Positions 1-6,783 of a stretch of 11,892 nucleotides of DNA are shown piece by piece. Position numbers and translations under genes: made by a program. The stretch covers positions 1 to 11,892 of the forward strand of contig CALKUN010000014.1 in the NCBI GenBank assembly GCA_937996675.1. Direction: 5' to 3'. How positions within the stretch are numbered: position 1 is the stretch's first letter; every line of letters starts with the position of its first letter. This DNA is from an uncultured Candidatus Saccharibacteria bacterium. GTDB taxonomy: Bacteria > Patescibacteriota > Saccharimonadia > CAILAD01 > GCA-016700035. The notes beneath the pieces were generated by a model that saw nothing but the letters and a program-made list of their open reading frames with translations, ran no database searches and was not told the origin of the DNA.

Positions 1-88
1 TTTCTGCCATAGCCGCGTCTGTACCGCAAACCATCACTAAGCCGTCATCTTCGATGTCAATGGATACGCCGCCACACTCTTCAATAAG
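1..88 (-). CDS. Fragment resembling a polynucleotide phosphorylase KH domain (partial, runs off left edge)
   Basis: Read on the minus strand from base 88 leftwards, the frame is open and gives LIEECGG followed by VSIDIEDDGLVMVCGTDAAM and then AE. The run IDIEDDG-x-V, an S/T-D a few residues later and a terminal A-E closely match the KH RNA-binding domain of PNPase, the 3'-5' phosphorolytic exoribonuclease of the RNA degradosome. Rightwards of base 88 the resemblance stops and the opposite strand becomes recognisably MgtE, so the N-terminal catalytic RNase PH domains are absent. Any remaining KH and S1 portion would lie left of the window. The family call rests on remembered motif similarity over about 29 residues. 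It could be a truncated gene, or a chimeric assembly end. Confidence 0.45.
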
Positions 89-295
89 AATCCACTTCTC
101 GGGCTTGTGCTGGCTATCGCCATGATTGCCAATCTCCTCATCGCTGGTTTCTTCGGTGCCGTCATTCCGCTCATTATGAAGGCACTTGGAAAAGACCCAG
201 CTACCAGCGCAACGATCTTCATCACAACGTGTACCGATGTGGGTGGCTTCTTTGTCTTCTTGAGTCTCGCGAAATTAATACTCGTCCAGGGCTAA
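41..295 (+). CDS. mgtE: C-terminal fragment of MgtE-type magnesium channel/transporter
   Basis: The plus frame ending in TAA at 293-295 encodes NPLLGLVLAIAM, then a hydrophobic stretch, then GAVIPLIMKALGKDPATSAT and a TTCTDVGGFFVFLSLAKL run. These are the last two transmembrane helices of MgtE, with the conserved Asp-Pro-Ala and T-D-V-x-G-F-F motifs that line the ion pore. MgtE is an inner-membrane Mg2+ channel gated by cytoplasmic CBS domains. Only about 70 to 85 residues are present. An in-frame TAA at 38-40 blocks extension, and clear homology starts only near base 89, where the antisense PNPase-like fragment ends. No start codon can be assigned. Either the gene was truncated by rearrangement or the contig end is chimeric. 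Confidence 0.7.
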   Translation, partial: AVIFDVNGYAATLFNKNPLLGLVLAIAMIANLLIAGFFGAVIPLIMKALGKDPATSATIFITTCTDVGGFFVFLSLAKLILVQG

Positions 296-298
296 GAA

Positions 299-1033
299 GT
301 GTTCACGCCTCTCCTGGCTGGTCCGATATGCGAAGGCGTAACATGCTGGCCTTTTGCGCTCGTTTACCTAGCCTCCTTTGTACCTTATATGTTGGTAGGA
401 ATGTTCCTCGTGGCGACAGTGGTGTCTATTTGGAAGGTTGGCTGGAGCCGACTCACGTTCATTTTTCTTATACTCATGGTTCTCTCGTCTCTGCCGATTG
501 TGGCGCATTATTGGTCGATATATCAACAGCGTGTCAGGATTGAGGCCAAGGCTCGTCAAGACAAAGAAGCCGACGCCAAGCGTATTGCCGCTACGGATTT
601 CCAGCTCTATCAACCGGCTCAAAACGTCCAGGACCTGACGCTCAAAAGCTTTCAGGTAGTGGGCGACGGGAAGACCGGAAGACTCACGCTCAAGGCTTAT
701 TATGAATCTGCGCAATCTCACAAGCTATCAATCGAGTACGGATCAGCACTGAAGCAGTCAAATCAAATAGTGTGGGGTTGTAGTTCGGAGGGGGTATCAA
801 TGCATAGCAAAAGTGCCGCTGGGCCATGTACGAAGGTTGGTGTCATGACGGATGGCACCGTAGTCTATCGGCAGACATACGGCAGTCAAAATGATAATGC
901 CTCCATCTATTCTGCGGCCATCGGCGACGTTATCTTCGTCGGGCTTGCTGAACGAGTGCCCGCAGAGACAGTGATCACTACACTGAATGGTTTCCAGCCA
1001 GTGGATCGTGCTGTGCTTCAGCTGTCGAAATAA
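299..1033 (+). CDS. Membrane protein of unknown function, two N-terminal helices plus outer domain
   Basis: This 244-residue ORF starts at a GTG three bases after the MgtE stop, so it may be co-transcribed with that gene; no strong Shine-Dalgarno precedes it. Two hydrophobic segments (about residues 18-42 and 47-65) are followed by a charged, probably helical linker rich in Lys, Arg, Glu and Asp (about 70-92). A C-terminal domain of about 150 residues follows, with a beta-like alternation. It contains two cysteines spaced like a possible disulfide (WGC...GPC, about residues 160 and 178). The arrangement suggests a membrane-anchored soluble domain, with orientation undetermined. I recognise no family and assign no function. 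The stop TAA is at 1031-1033. Confidence 0.75.
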   Translation: MFTPLLAGPICEGVTCWPFALVYLASFVPYMLVGMFLVATVVSIWKVGWSRLTFIFLILMVLSSLPIVAHYWSIYQQRVRIEAKARQDKEADAKRIAATDFQLYQPAQNVQDLTLKSFQVVGDGKTGRLTLKAYYESAQSHKLSIEYGSALKQSNQIVWGCSSEGVSMHSKSAAGPCTKVGVMTDGTVVYRQTYGSQNDNASIYSAAIGDVIFVGLAERVPAETVITTLNGFQPVDRAVLQLSK

Positions 1034-1038
1034 TAGGG

Positions 1039-1044
1039 TATGCT
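1039..1044 (+). promoter_or_regulatory. Possible -10 element (TATGCT) for the dehydrogenase, giving a leaderless start
   Basis: TATGCT ends seven bases before the ATG at 1051, so a transcript from it would start at or next to the start codon. No Shine-Dalgarno lies in between and no convincing -35 is visible. It is a weak, position-based call. Confidence 0.3.
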
Positions 1045-1050
1045 AGTGGC

Positions 1051-1827
1051 ATGACAATGAAGGTAGCAACTGTACTCATCACCGGTGCGTCGTCGGGCAT
1101 TGGCCTGGAGCTGGCCCATGTTTTTGCTGAACATGGTGATAATTTGGTACTCGTAGCTCGTGATTCTTCACGCCTCACCAAGCTTGCCAAGACGTTGAGC
1201 AATCAATATGGCCTGCGAGTAGAGGCGATCTGTCTCGACCTCACCAAGCCGGATGCGATCGGGACGCTTGTGAAGACCTTGAAGGATGAAGATATTCATA
1301 TTGATACGCTAGTGAACAATGCTGGCTTTGGACTGTACGGAGAGTTTGCTGAATCTGACTGGAAAAAAGACCGCGACATGATCGACCTCAATATCCGCGT
1401 GGTGACTGAGTTGGCCAGCCACTTTGTATCAGGTATGAAGGAACGCGGGCAGGGGAGAATACTCAATGTCGCCTCGACTGCCGCTTTCTTACCGGGTCCG
1501 ATGATGGCGGTGTACTATGCGACCAAGGCCTATGTACTGAGCTGGTCGGTCGCGCTGGGTGAAGAGCTACGCGGTGACAATATCGCAGTTACTGCCTTGT
1601 GCCCTGGGCCGACCAAGACGAGCTTTGCGACCAACGCCAAGGCTACCAAAAGCCCGCTCTTCAAAGGGAAGCTAGGGAGTGCGAACAGTGTGGCAAGAGC
1701 CGGGTATCGCGGCCTTGTTCGCGGCAAGGCGATTGTCGTACCAGGCTGGAAGAACAAGCTTCTTACCTTCATGCCGCGTCTTTTTTCACGTCGCCTCCAA
1801 GCTGGCTTTGTACGCCGAGCTAGCTAG
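1051..1827 (+). CDS. Classical short-chain dehydrogenase/reductase (SDR), DltE/YqjQ-like
   Basis: This 258-residue Rossmann-fold oxidoreductase shows the full classical SDR signature. The NAD(P)-binding TGASSGIG is at residues 11-18, D63 sits in the adenine-pocket region, NNAG is at 89-92, and the structural Asn is at 114 (DLN). The catalytic Ser is at 142 (NVAS), the YxxxK pair is Tyr155/Lys159, and PG follows at 185-186. Length is typical. A basic, hydrophobic tail (about 233-255) resembles the C-terminal extension of SDRs that act on lipids or associate with membranes. The substrate cannot be told from sequence. An in-frame ATG at 1057 is an alternative start. The gene begins 17 bases after the preceding stop and no Shine-Dalgarno is visible. 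A terminator hairpin separates it from the convergent gene at 1893. Confidence 0.93.
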   Translation: MTMKVATVLITGASSGIGLELAHVFAEHGDNLVLVARDSSRLTKLAKTLSNQYGLRVEAICLDLTKPDAIGTLVKTLKDEDIHIDTLVNNAGFGLYGEFAESDWKKDRDMIDLNIRVVTELASHFVSGMKERGQGRILNVASTAAFLPGPMMAVYYATKAYVLSWSVALGEELRGDNIAVTALCPGPTKTSFATNAKATKSPLFKGKLGSANSVARAGYRGLVRGKAIVVPGWKNKLLTFMPRLFSRRLQAGFVRRAS

Positions 1828-1843
1828 TAAAGCATTTATAAAA

Positions 1844-1881
1844 GAGACACGCCCCACCTGAATAGGTGGGGCGCTTGTCTC
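1844..1881 (-). terminator. Intrinsic terminator of the minus-strand gene at 1893-2288 (possibly bidirectional)
   Basis: A 9-bp perfect GC-rich stem (1851-1859 with 1864-1872, loop GAAT) is extended by a second 6-bp stem (GAGACA at 1844-1849 with TGTCTC at 1876-1881). On the minus strand it is followed by a T-rich run (TCTCTTTTAT), as expected of a Rho-independent terminator. On the plus strand no T-run follows, so its value to the dehydrogenase is less certain. Confidence 0.8.
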
Positions 1882-1892
1882 CGAACGCGAGC

Positions 1893-2288
1893 TCAGGCAG
1901 CGACTTCTTCGGCGAGGTAGGTGAGCGGAAGCTCATACTGGTCGCTGTTCAGCCAGATCACGAGGATCAAGACTTCTTGGGCCGGATCGTCTGGCCAAGC
2001 CAGCGTGGACGAGAAGTCGGACGGCACCCAGTTGCGGAGGCGGTCGAGCTGCTGGATGGTCATGCCGACCTTCGGTGCACGAATCGAGTGAAGTGTGCCC
2101 TCGAGCTCGATGTCTCGCCGGCCGCTCTTGAAGTGTCGCACGATGCGGTAGTGCAGACCCTGACCGGGACTGTTGTAGGGCGCTTCGCTCCGGTCTCCAG
2201 GGGGTGAGATCCCCGTGTCTGGGACGCTGAACAGGGTGACGGTGGAGGACTTGCGATCACGGGTCTGTCCTTCTCGATGATCTTGCAT
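1893..2288 (-). CDS. Hypothetical small soluble protein (cassette-like gene A)
   Basis: The 131-residue ORF runs from an ATG at 2288 to TGA at 1893-1895. It has no signal peptide or membrane helix. The first 45 residues are polar and Pro/Gly/Ser-rich, probably disordered. The rest (from about GQGLHYRIV) alternates beta-like and helical segments and ends in LTYLAEEVAA. I recognise no family. Support for its being real comes from its surroundings: a good minus-strand promoter at 2327-2356, an AAAGG ribosome site eight bases before the ATG, and a strong terminator just after the stop. The layout of one promoter, one gene and one terminator on the minus strand matches genes B to E at 9110-11700, though its terminator sequence differs. 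It is divergent from marR. Confidence 0.75.
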   Translation of the reverse strand: MQDHREGQTRDRKSSTVTLFSVPDTGISPPGDRSEAPYNSPGQGLHYRIVRHFKSGRRDIELEGTLHSIRAPKVGMTIQQLDRLRNWVPSDFSSTLAWPDDPAQEVLILVIWLNSDQYELPLTYLAEEVAA

Positions 2289-2326
2289 GATGATGCCTTT
2301 CGGGCAGGGGTTCGGAAACGAGCTTT

Positions 2327-2356
2327 ATTAAACCATAATATATGCTGATATGTCAA
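2327..2356 (-). promoter_or_regulatory. Sigma70-type promoter of gene A
   Basis: On the minus strand TTGACA (2356-2351) is followed after 18 bases by TTTAAT (2332-2327), a five-of-six match to the -10 consensus. The predicted leader of about 35 bases carries AAAGG before the ATG, inside a small TGCC/GGCA stem. Confidence 0.7.
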
Positions 2357-2372
2357 TAATGATGAATAAATA

Positions 2373-2409
2373 AGCTCCTTACGTATTGACACATAATGCG
2401 TAAGGAGCT
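2373..2409 (+). promoter_or_regulatory. Inverted repeat, likely operator of the MarR-type regulator
   Basis: AGCTCCTTACG (2373-2383) and CGTAAGGAGCT (2399-2409) are perfect 11-base inverted copies, 15 bases apart. The marR -35 box lies in the gap and the right arm ends at the -10. Its AAGGAG is 14 bases from the ATG, too far for a normal ribosome site. The placement fits autorepression by the adjacent regulator. Binding is inferred, not shown. Confidence 0.6.
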
Positions 2410-2414
2410 AACAT
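2386..2414 (+). promoter_or_regulatory. Promoter of the marR-ABC operon
   Basis: A perfect TTGACA (2386-2391) is followed after 17 bases by TAACAT (2409-2414). The predicted transcript would begin near 2421, next to the ATG at 2422, so it would be close to leaderless. The -10 is only a four-of-six match. Confidence 0.6.
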
Positions 2415-2421
2415 ACTTAGT

Positions 2422-2889
2422 ATGTCTACAGATCGATCAGAAATTACCCAACAGCTCATGCAGAATCTTGCCGTCCTGCGGCGAGGTATGATACATCGCA
2501 AAATGCGCCACTCTCACATGCATTCATCGCAGGGTGAGCTCCTTGTACTACTCTTTCATTCACGTAAGAGTTTGACCATCAAGGACATTGCCGAGCATCT
2601 GCATATCTCTAGTAGTGCCGTGACACAGCAAGTCGAAGTCCTCGAAAAGGCTGGCTTCGTCGAGCGCATCCGCTCAGAAGTCGATAAGCGTGAAGTCGTC
2701 GTGAAGGTCAAGCCGGGCGGACGGCTCCGTGCCATGCGTCGTCGCAAGGAATTCTTTGGCCACTTTGCTGGGTTGTTTGATGTCCTCGATACAGACGAGC
2801 TCCAAGCTTTTTGTGACATTACTGCCAAGCTTGCCAACAATATAAAAACACCAGATGAACCGGGAGACGATCGTGCGAAACATTCTTAA
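2422..2889 (+). CDS. MarR-family transcriptional regulator
   Basis: This is a 155-residue winged-helix repressor of typical MarR length. An N-terminal helical dimerisation segment leads into the helix-turn-helix at about residues 52-80 (LTIKDIAEHLHISSSAVTQQ, recognition helix SSSAVTQQVEVLEKAG). The wing carries the conserved Asp-x-Arg (D88-K89-R90), and C-terminal helices follow. MarR proteins bind DNA as dimers and are commonly released by small molecules. Here the protein probably controls itself and the two exporter genes that follow without a gap: its 3' end overlaps the first exporter by 17 to 35 bases. A matching inverted repeat surrounds its promoter. The inducing ligand, presumably a transported compound, is unknown. 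Confidence 0.92.
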   Translation: MSTDRSEITQQLMQNLAVLRRGMIHRKMRHSHMHSSQGELLVLLFHSRKSLTIKDIAEHLHISSSAVTQQVEVLEKAGFVERIRSEVDKREVVVKVKPGGRLRAMRRRKEFFGHFAGLFDVLDTDELQAFCDITAKLANNIKTPDEPGDDRAKHS

Positions 2890-4639
2890 ATACGCCAAGC
2901 CCTATATTTTTTCATTCATCCTGTTGCTCGTTCTGATCTATGGTCAGACGGTGGCAAACCTTGCCTTGCCCGACTACATGGCGACGATCATCAACAAGGG
3001 GATCGTCGGTGGGGATATGTCGATCATCTATTCCACTGGTCTCAAGATGCTGCTTGTCGCTCTGGGCGGTGGCCTGCTGACGGTCGGTGTAGGCTACCTC
3101 GCTGTGCGTATTGCGACTGGCTTCTCTAAGCGACTCCGCGAAGCTCTCTTCGTGAAGACCGAGAGCTTCTCTCTCGTTGAGTTTAATAAATTCTCCACCT
3201 CATCGCTCATTACTCGCTCTACCAATGACATTCAGCAAGTCCAAATGGTTGCGATTATGCTCCTCCGCATGGGGCTCATGGCGCCATTCATGGGGGCGGG
3301 TGCCATCATCAAGGCCTATCATCTAGCCCCATCCATGACGTGGATCATGGCCGCCTCAGTGATCGGAATTATGGCGATCATCGGTGTGATTTTTAGCTTG
3401 GCACTGCCACGTTTCAAACGACTCCAGGAGCTGGTCGACAAGCTAAACCTCGTCAGTCGTGAGATTCTGACTGGCCTGCGTGTCGTGCGCGCCTTCAATC
3501 GACAGGACAAAGAAAACAAGAAGTTTGATGACACAAACGTTGAGCTGACTCGTGTGAACCTCGTCGTCAACCGACTCATGGTAATCCTCCAACCATCCAT
3601 GATGCTCATTATGAGTCTGGCTAGTGTTGCGATCGTCTGGGTCGGTGCGTACAAGATAGGTGGTGGTTCACTCCAGATCGGTGATCTCTTCGCCTTTATG
3701 CAGTACGCCATTCAGGCCATCACCGGCTTCCTGATGCTCTCCATCGTGTTCATCATGGTGCCGCGCGCGTCTGTCTCAGTGAACCGTATCGCCGATGTAT
3801 TGGCGACTGATCCAATTATCACCGACCCAGACGAGCCAGTGAAACTCGGCGCCAAGGACAACGGCGGTCGAGTCGAATTTAAAGATGTCACGTTTAATTA
3901 CGATGGTGCCGAAGAAGCCGTACTCAAGGGTGTTTCATTCTCGGCCGAGTCTGGGCAGACCACAGCCATCGTCGGTGGTACAGGTAGTGGTAAGTCGACC
4001 GTCATCAATCTCATCCCGCGCTTCTACGATGCGACGGCCGGTGAAGTCATGGTCGACGGCGTGAATGTACGCAATCTCCCGATGGAAGAGGTCTACCAGA
4101 AGATCGGCTTCGTCCCCCAAAAAGGTATGCTCTTCTCCGGAACAGTGCGATCCAACATCGCCTACGGTGCACCAAAGGCTACCCTGGCGCAAATCAAGCA
4201 CGCTGCCAAAGTCGCCCAGGCCGAAGACTTCATAGCCAAGCTCGACAAGCAGTACGACTCGCCGATCTCGCAGGGCGGTAAGAATGTCTCTGGCGGACAA
4301 AAGCAGCGTCTCTGTATTGCTCGTGCCGTCGTCCGCAAGCCGGACATCTACATCTTCGATGATAGCTTCTCTGCGCTGGACTTTAAGACCGATGCGCTCT
4401 TGCGCAAGGCACTCAAGGAAGAGACCAAGGGCAAGACTGTCATCATTGTGGCGCAGCGCATTAGTACTGTCCTCGACGCCGACAAGATTATCGTGCTCGA
4501 CGAAGGCAAGATAGTCGGACAGGGTACGCACCAGGAACTTATGAAATCGTCCAAGGTCTACCAGGAAATCGCCAACTCGCAGCTATCTGCCACCGAGCTC
4601 GACAAAACCACTCAAGTCCAGAAAGGAGCAACGCTATGA
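2873..4639 (+). CDS. ABC exporter half-transporter 1 (degenerate Walker B/H-loop subunit)
   Basis: Type I ABC exporter half with a six-helix membrane domain (about residues 10-300) followed by an ATPase domain. I prefer the GTG at 2873, because GGGAG lies six bases upstream; the in-frame ATG at 2855 lacks a ribosome site and would add six residues. Numbered from the GTG (588 aa): Walker A GGTGSGKST at 368-376, Q-loop Gln416, signature VSGGQ at 472-476, Walker B IYIFDD with Asp497 where the catalytic Glu is expected, and D-loop SALD. The switch residue is Gln528 (VAQRIST) instead of His. These substitutions mark the degenerate-site subunit of heterodimeric exporters such as TM287/288 or BmrCD. 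It overlaps marR upstream and the partner gene downstream (ATGA). Substrate unknown; drugs, lipids or peptides are all possible. Confidence 0.92.
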   Translation: MRNILKYAKPYIFSFILLLVLIYGQTVANLALPDYMATIINKGIVGGDMSIIYSTGLKMLLVALGGGLLTVGVGYLAVRIATGFSKRLREALFVKTESFSLVEFNKFSTSSLITRSTNDIQQVQMVAIMLLRMGLMAPFMGAGAIIKAYHLAPSMTWIMAASVIGIMAIIGVIFSLALPRFKRLQELVDKLNLVSREILTGLRVVRAFNRQDKENKKFDDTNVELTRVNLVVNRLMVILQPSMMLIMSLASVAIVWVGAYKIGGGSLQIGDLFAFMQYAIQAITGFLMLSIVFIMVPRASVSVNRIADVLATDPIITDPDEPVKLGAKDNGGRVEFKDVTFNYDGAEEAVLKGVSFSAESGQTTAIVGGTGSGKSTVINLIPRFYDATAGEVMVDGVNVRNLPMEEVYQKIGFVPQKGMLFSGTVRSNIAYGAPKATLAQIKHAAKVAQAEDFIAKLDKQYDSPISQGGKNVSGGQKQRLCIARAVVRKPDIYIFDDSFSALDFKTDALLRKALKEETKGKTVIIVAQRISTVLDADKIIVLDEGKIVGQGTHQELMKSSKVYQEIANSQLSATELDKTTQVQKGATL

Positions 4640-6648
4640 AAGACGCTGACAAGACTCCAAAGCCAGCCGCAGCTCCTATGGGACGACCAGGTGGTGGTGG
4701 ACCAATGATGGGCGGCGGACCGGCTCCCGAAAAGCCAAAGAACTTCAAAGCTACCCTCAATACGCTCCTTGACTACCTCAAGCCGTATCGCATTAAGCTG
4801 GTGCTCGTCATTCTCTTCGCCATCGCGAGTACAATCTTTGCGATCGTGAGTCCGAAGATCCTCGGTAATGTTACGACCAAGATTGTCGAAGACTACCAGG
4901 CGGGCCAGATCTATGACCGTGTCACTTCGCAGTTCCCGCAGGGTAAAGTCCCGCCAACACTCACTGGTAAGACGGTTCTCGAAAAGCTCCCGGATAATGT
5001 GAAGAAAAGCATGACTGATGCTCAACGAGAGGATATCGAAGAGCTCAACTTCTCCGGTCCGCGACCTGGTATCGACTACACGTATATCGCTCGGATTTGT
5101 TTGATCCTCATCGGCCTCTACCTCATCAGTGCACTCTTCAACTTCATTCAGAGCTGGCTCATGACCGACGTGACGCAGCAGGTGACCTATGGCCTGCGCC
5201 GTGATTTGTCGACCAAGATCAACAAGTTGCCGCTCGGATACTTTGACAAGCGTACCTATGGAGAAGTGCTGAGCCGTGTGACAAATGACGTCGATACGGT
5301 CAGCCAAAACCTCAACCAAAGCCTGACACAGATCGTGTCTGCGATCACGATGCTCATCGGAATCCTGGCTATCATGCTGACGATCAGCTGGCAGCTCACC
5401 CTGCTCGCGCTCCTCATCTTGCCGGTTAGTATCGGGCTCATTACCTTCGTCGTAAAGCTCTCCCAAAAGTTCTTCACCCAGCAGCAAGTGCAGCTCGGTG
5501 AGATCAATGGGCATGTCGAAGAAATGTTCTCTGGACACCTTGTGATGAAAGTCTTCAATGGACAGCAGCGCTCAGTCGCGAAGTTCCGTAAGATCAATGA
5601 TCAGCTCTTTGAAGGTGCTTGGAAGTCGCAGTTCCTCTCCGGTCTCCTCATGCCAATCATGGCCTTTGTAACTAACCTTGGTTATGTTGGGGTCGCTGTC
5701 CTCGGCGGCTGGCTAGCTGTCAACGGACGCATCAGTATCGGTGATATCCAAGCATTTATACAGTACATGAACCAGTTCACTCAGCCGATTACGCAGGTTG
5801 CTAACGCTGCCAATGTTATGCAATCCACCACGGCTGCGGCCGAACGTGTCTTCGAGTTCCTCGACGAGAAAGAAGAGATTGCGGAGATCGCGGAGAGCAA
5901 GAAGCTTGGCGCAGTGCAGGGCGAAGTGAAGTTTGAAAATGTGAAGTTTGGCTACGACAAAGACAAGATGATCATCAAGGACTTCACCGCCACCGCCGAA
6001 GCCGGCAAGCGCATCGCCATCGTCGGACCGACCGGGGCAGGGAAGACCACCATGGTCAATCTCCTCATGCGCTTCTACGACGTGAATTCTGGCTCGATCA
6101 AGATTGATGGCGTGGATGTCCGTGACATGAAGCGTGCCGAACTCCGCCGTATGTTTGGCATGGTTCTTCAGGATACCTGGCTCTTCAACGGTACCCTCAT
6201 GGAAAACATCGCCTACGGTAAGCCGAACGCGACTGAGAAAGAAGTCCGCGCTGCGGCAGTTGAAGCGCACGCCGATCACTTCATTCGCGCACTCCCTGAT
6301 GGCTACCAAACGGTGCTCAACGAAGAAGCAGACAATATCTCCGCCGGCGAACGCCAGCTCATCACGATCGCTCGCGCCATGCTTGCCGATCCACCGATGC
6401 TGATCCTCGACGAGGCTACCAGCTCTGTCGACACTCGCACCGAGACATTGATCCAGAAGGCTATGGATCGTCTTATGAAGGGTCGCACGAGCTTCGTGAT
6501 TGCTCACCGCCTATCGACTATCCGTAACGCCGACCTTATCCTCGTAATGAAGGACGGTAACATCGTCGAGCACGGTACGCACACTGAGCTCTTGGCCAAG
6601 GATGGTTTCTACGCCAACCTCTACAACAGCCAGTTTGCCGTCGCTTAG
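4636..6648 (+). CDS. ABC exporter half-transporter 2 (catalytically canonical subunit)
   Basis: The 670-residue partner of the preceding gene starts at an ATG overlapping its stop (ATGA), with AAGGAG seven bases upstream, so the two are translationally coupled. Order: a Gly/Pro/Met-rich, probably disordered cytoplasmic N-terminus (residues 1-35); the first helix (about 54-72); an unusually long extracellular loop of about 70 residues (about 78-148); the remaining five helices; then the ATPase domain. Walker A is GPTGAGKT at 464-471, Q-loop Gln512, Walker B MLILDE with catalytic Glu593, D-loop SSVD and H-loop His624. All are canonical. The signature is ISAGE (568-572) rather than LSGGQ, as expected when this motif faces the partner's degenerate site. 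A strong hairpin follows the stop. Confidence 0.94.
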   Translation: MKDADKTPKPAAAPMGRPGGGGPMMGGGPAPEKPKNFKATLNTLLDYLKPYRIKLVLVILFAIASTIFAIVSPKILGNVTTKIVEDYQAGQIYDRVTSQFPQGKVPPTLTGKTVLEKLPDNVKKSMTDAQREDIEELNFSGPRPGIDYTYIARICLILIGLYLISALFNFIQSWLMTDVTQQVTYGLRRDLSTKINKLPLGYFDKRTYGEVLSRVTNDVDTVSQNLNQSLTQIVSAITMLIGILAIMLTISWQLTLLALLILPVSIGLITFVVKLSQKFFTQQQVQLGEINGHVEEMFSGHLVMKVFNGQQRSVAKFRKINDQLFEGAWKSQFLSGLLMPIMAFVTNLGYVGVAVLGGWLAVNGRISIGDIQAFIQYMNQFTQPITQVANAANVMQSTTAAAERVFEFLDEKEEIAEIAESKKLGAVQGEVKFENVKFGYDKDKMIIKDFTATAEAGKRIAIVGPTGAGKTTMVNLLMRFYDVNSGSIKIDGVDVRDMKRAELRRMFGMVLQDTWLFNGTLMENIAYGKPNATEKEVRAAAVEAHADHFIRALPDGYQTVLNEEADNISAGERQLITIARAMLADPPMLILDEATSSVDTRTETLIQKAMDRLMKGRTSFVIAHRLSTIRNADLILVMKDGNIVEHGTHTELLAKDGFYANLYNSQFAVA

Positions 6649-6663
6649 TATTCTCTCCAATAG

Positions 6664-6711
6664 CGCACACAAAGACACTCCCATCGCATGATGGGAGTGT
6701 CTTTGTGTGCG
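6664..6711 (+). terminator. Perfect 21-bp hairpin, terminator of the exporter operon
   Basis: Bases 6664-6684 and 6691-6711 are exact inverted copies with a six-base loop (CGCATG). Inside the stem the segment GACACTCCCAT pairs with its complement and is then followed by TTTGTGTG, giving a moderate terminator tail. The matching A-tract on the other side makes it possibly bidirectional. It begins 15 bases after the stop. Confidence 0.8.
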
Positions 6712-6729
6712 TATCCGTAACGGCTTGTA

Positions 6730-6757
6730 TTGACAGGAAGAGCGATACTGATAATAC
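6730..6757 (+). promoter_or_regulatory. Promoter of the beta-helix surface protein gene
   Basis: A perfect TTGACA (6730-6735) is followed after 16 bases by TAATAC (6752-6757) with an extended-type TGA just upstream. A second -10-like TATAGT at 6773-6778 lies six bases before the TTG start but has no -35. The leader has only a weak AAGG (6769-6772). Confidence 0.55.
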
Positions 6758-6783
6758 TTAAGCTAAACAAGGTATAGTCCAAG

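Noticed and set aside
1866..1885. A copy of the tRNA-His 3' end near gene A's terminator (attachment-site pair)
   Set aside because: The shared bases (TGGGG, GTCTC, GAAC) align only with several gaps, and they are part of a terminator stem.
3935..6507. Long minus-strand ORFs opposite the ABC genes (up to 308 residues)
   Set aside because: They are antisense shadows of strongly conserved exporter genes and rich in Asp/Glu/His/Arg, as expected from mirrored codon bias.
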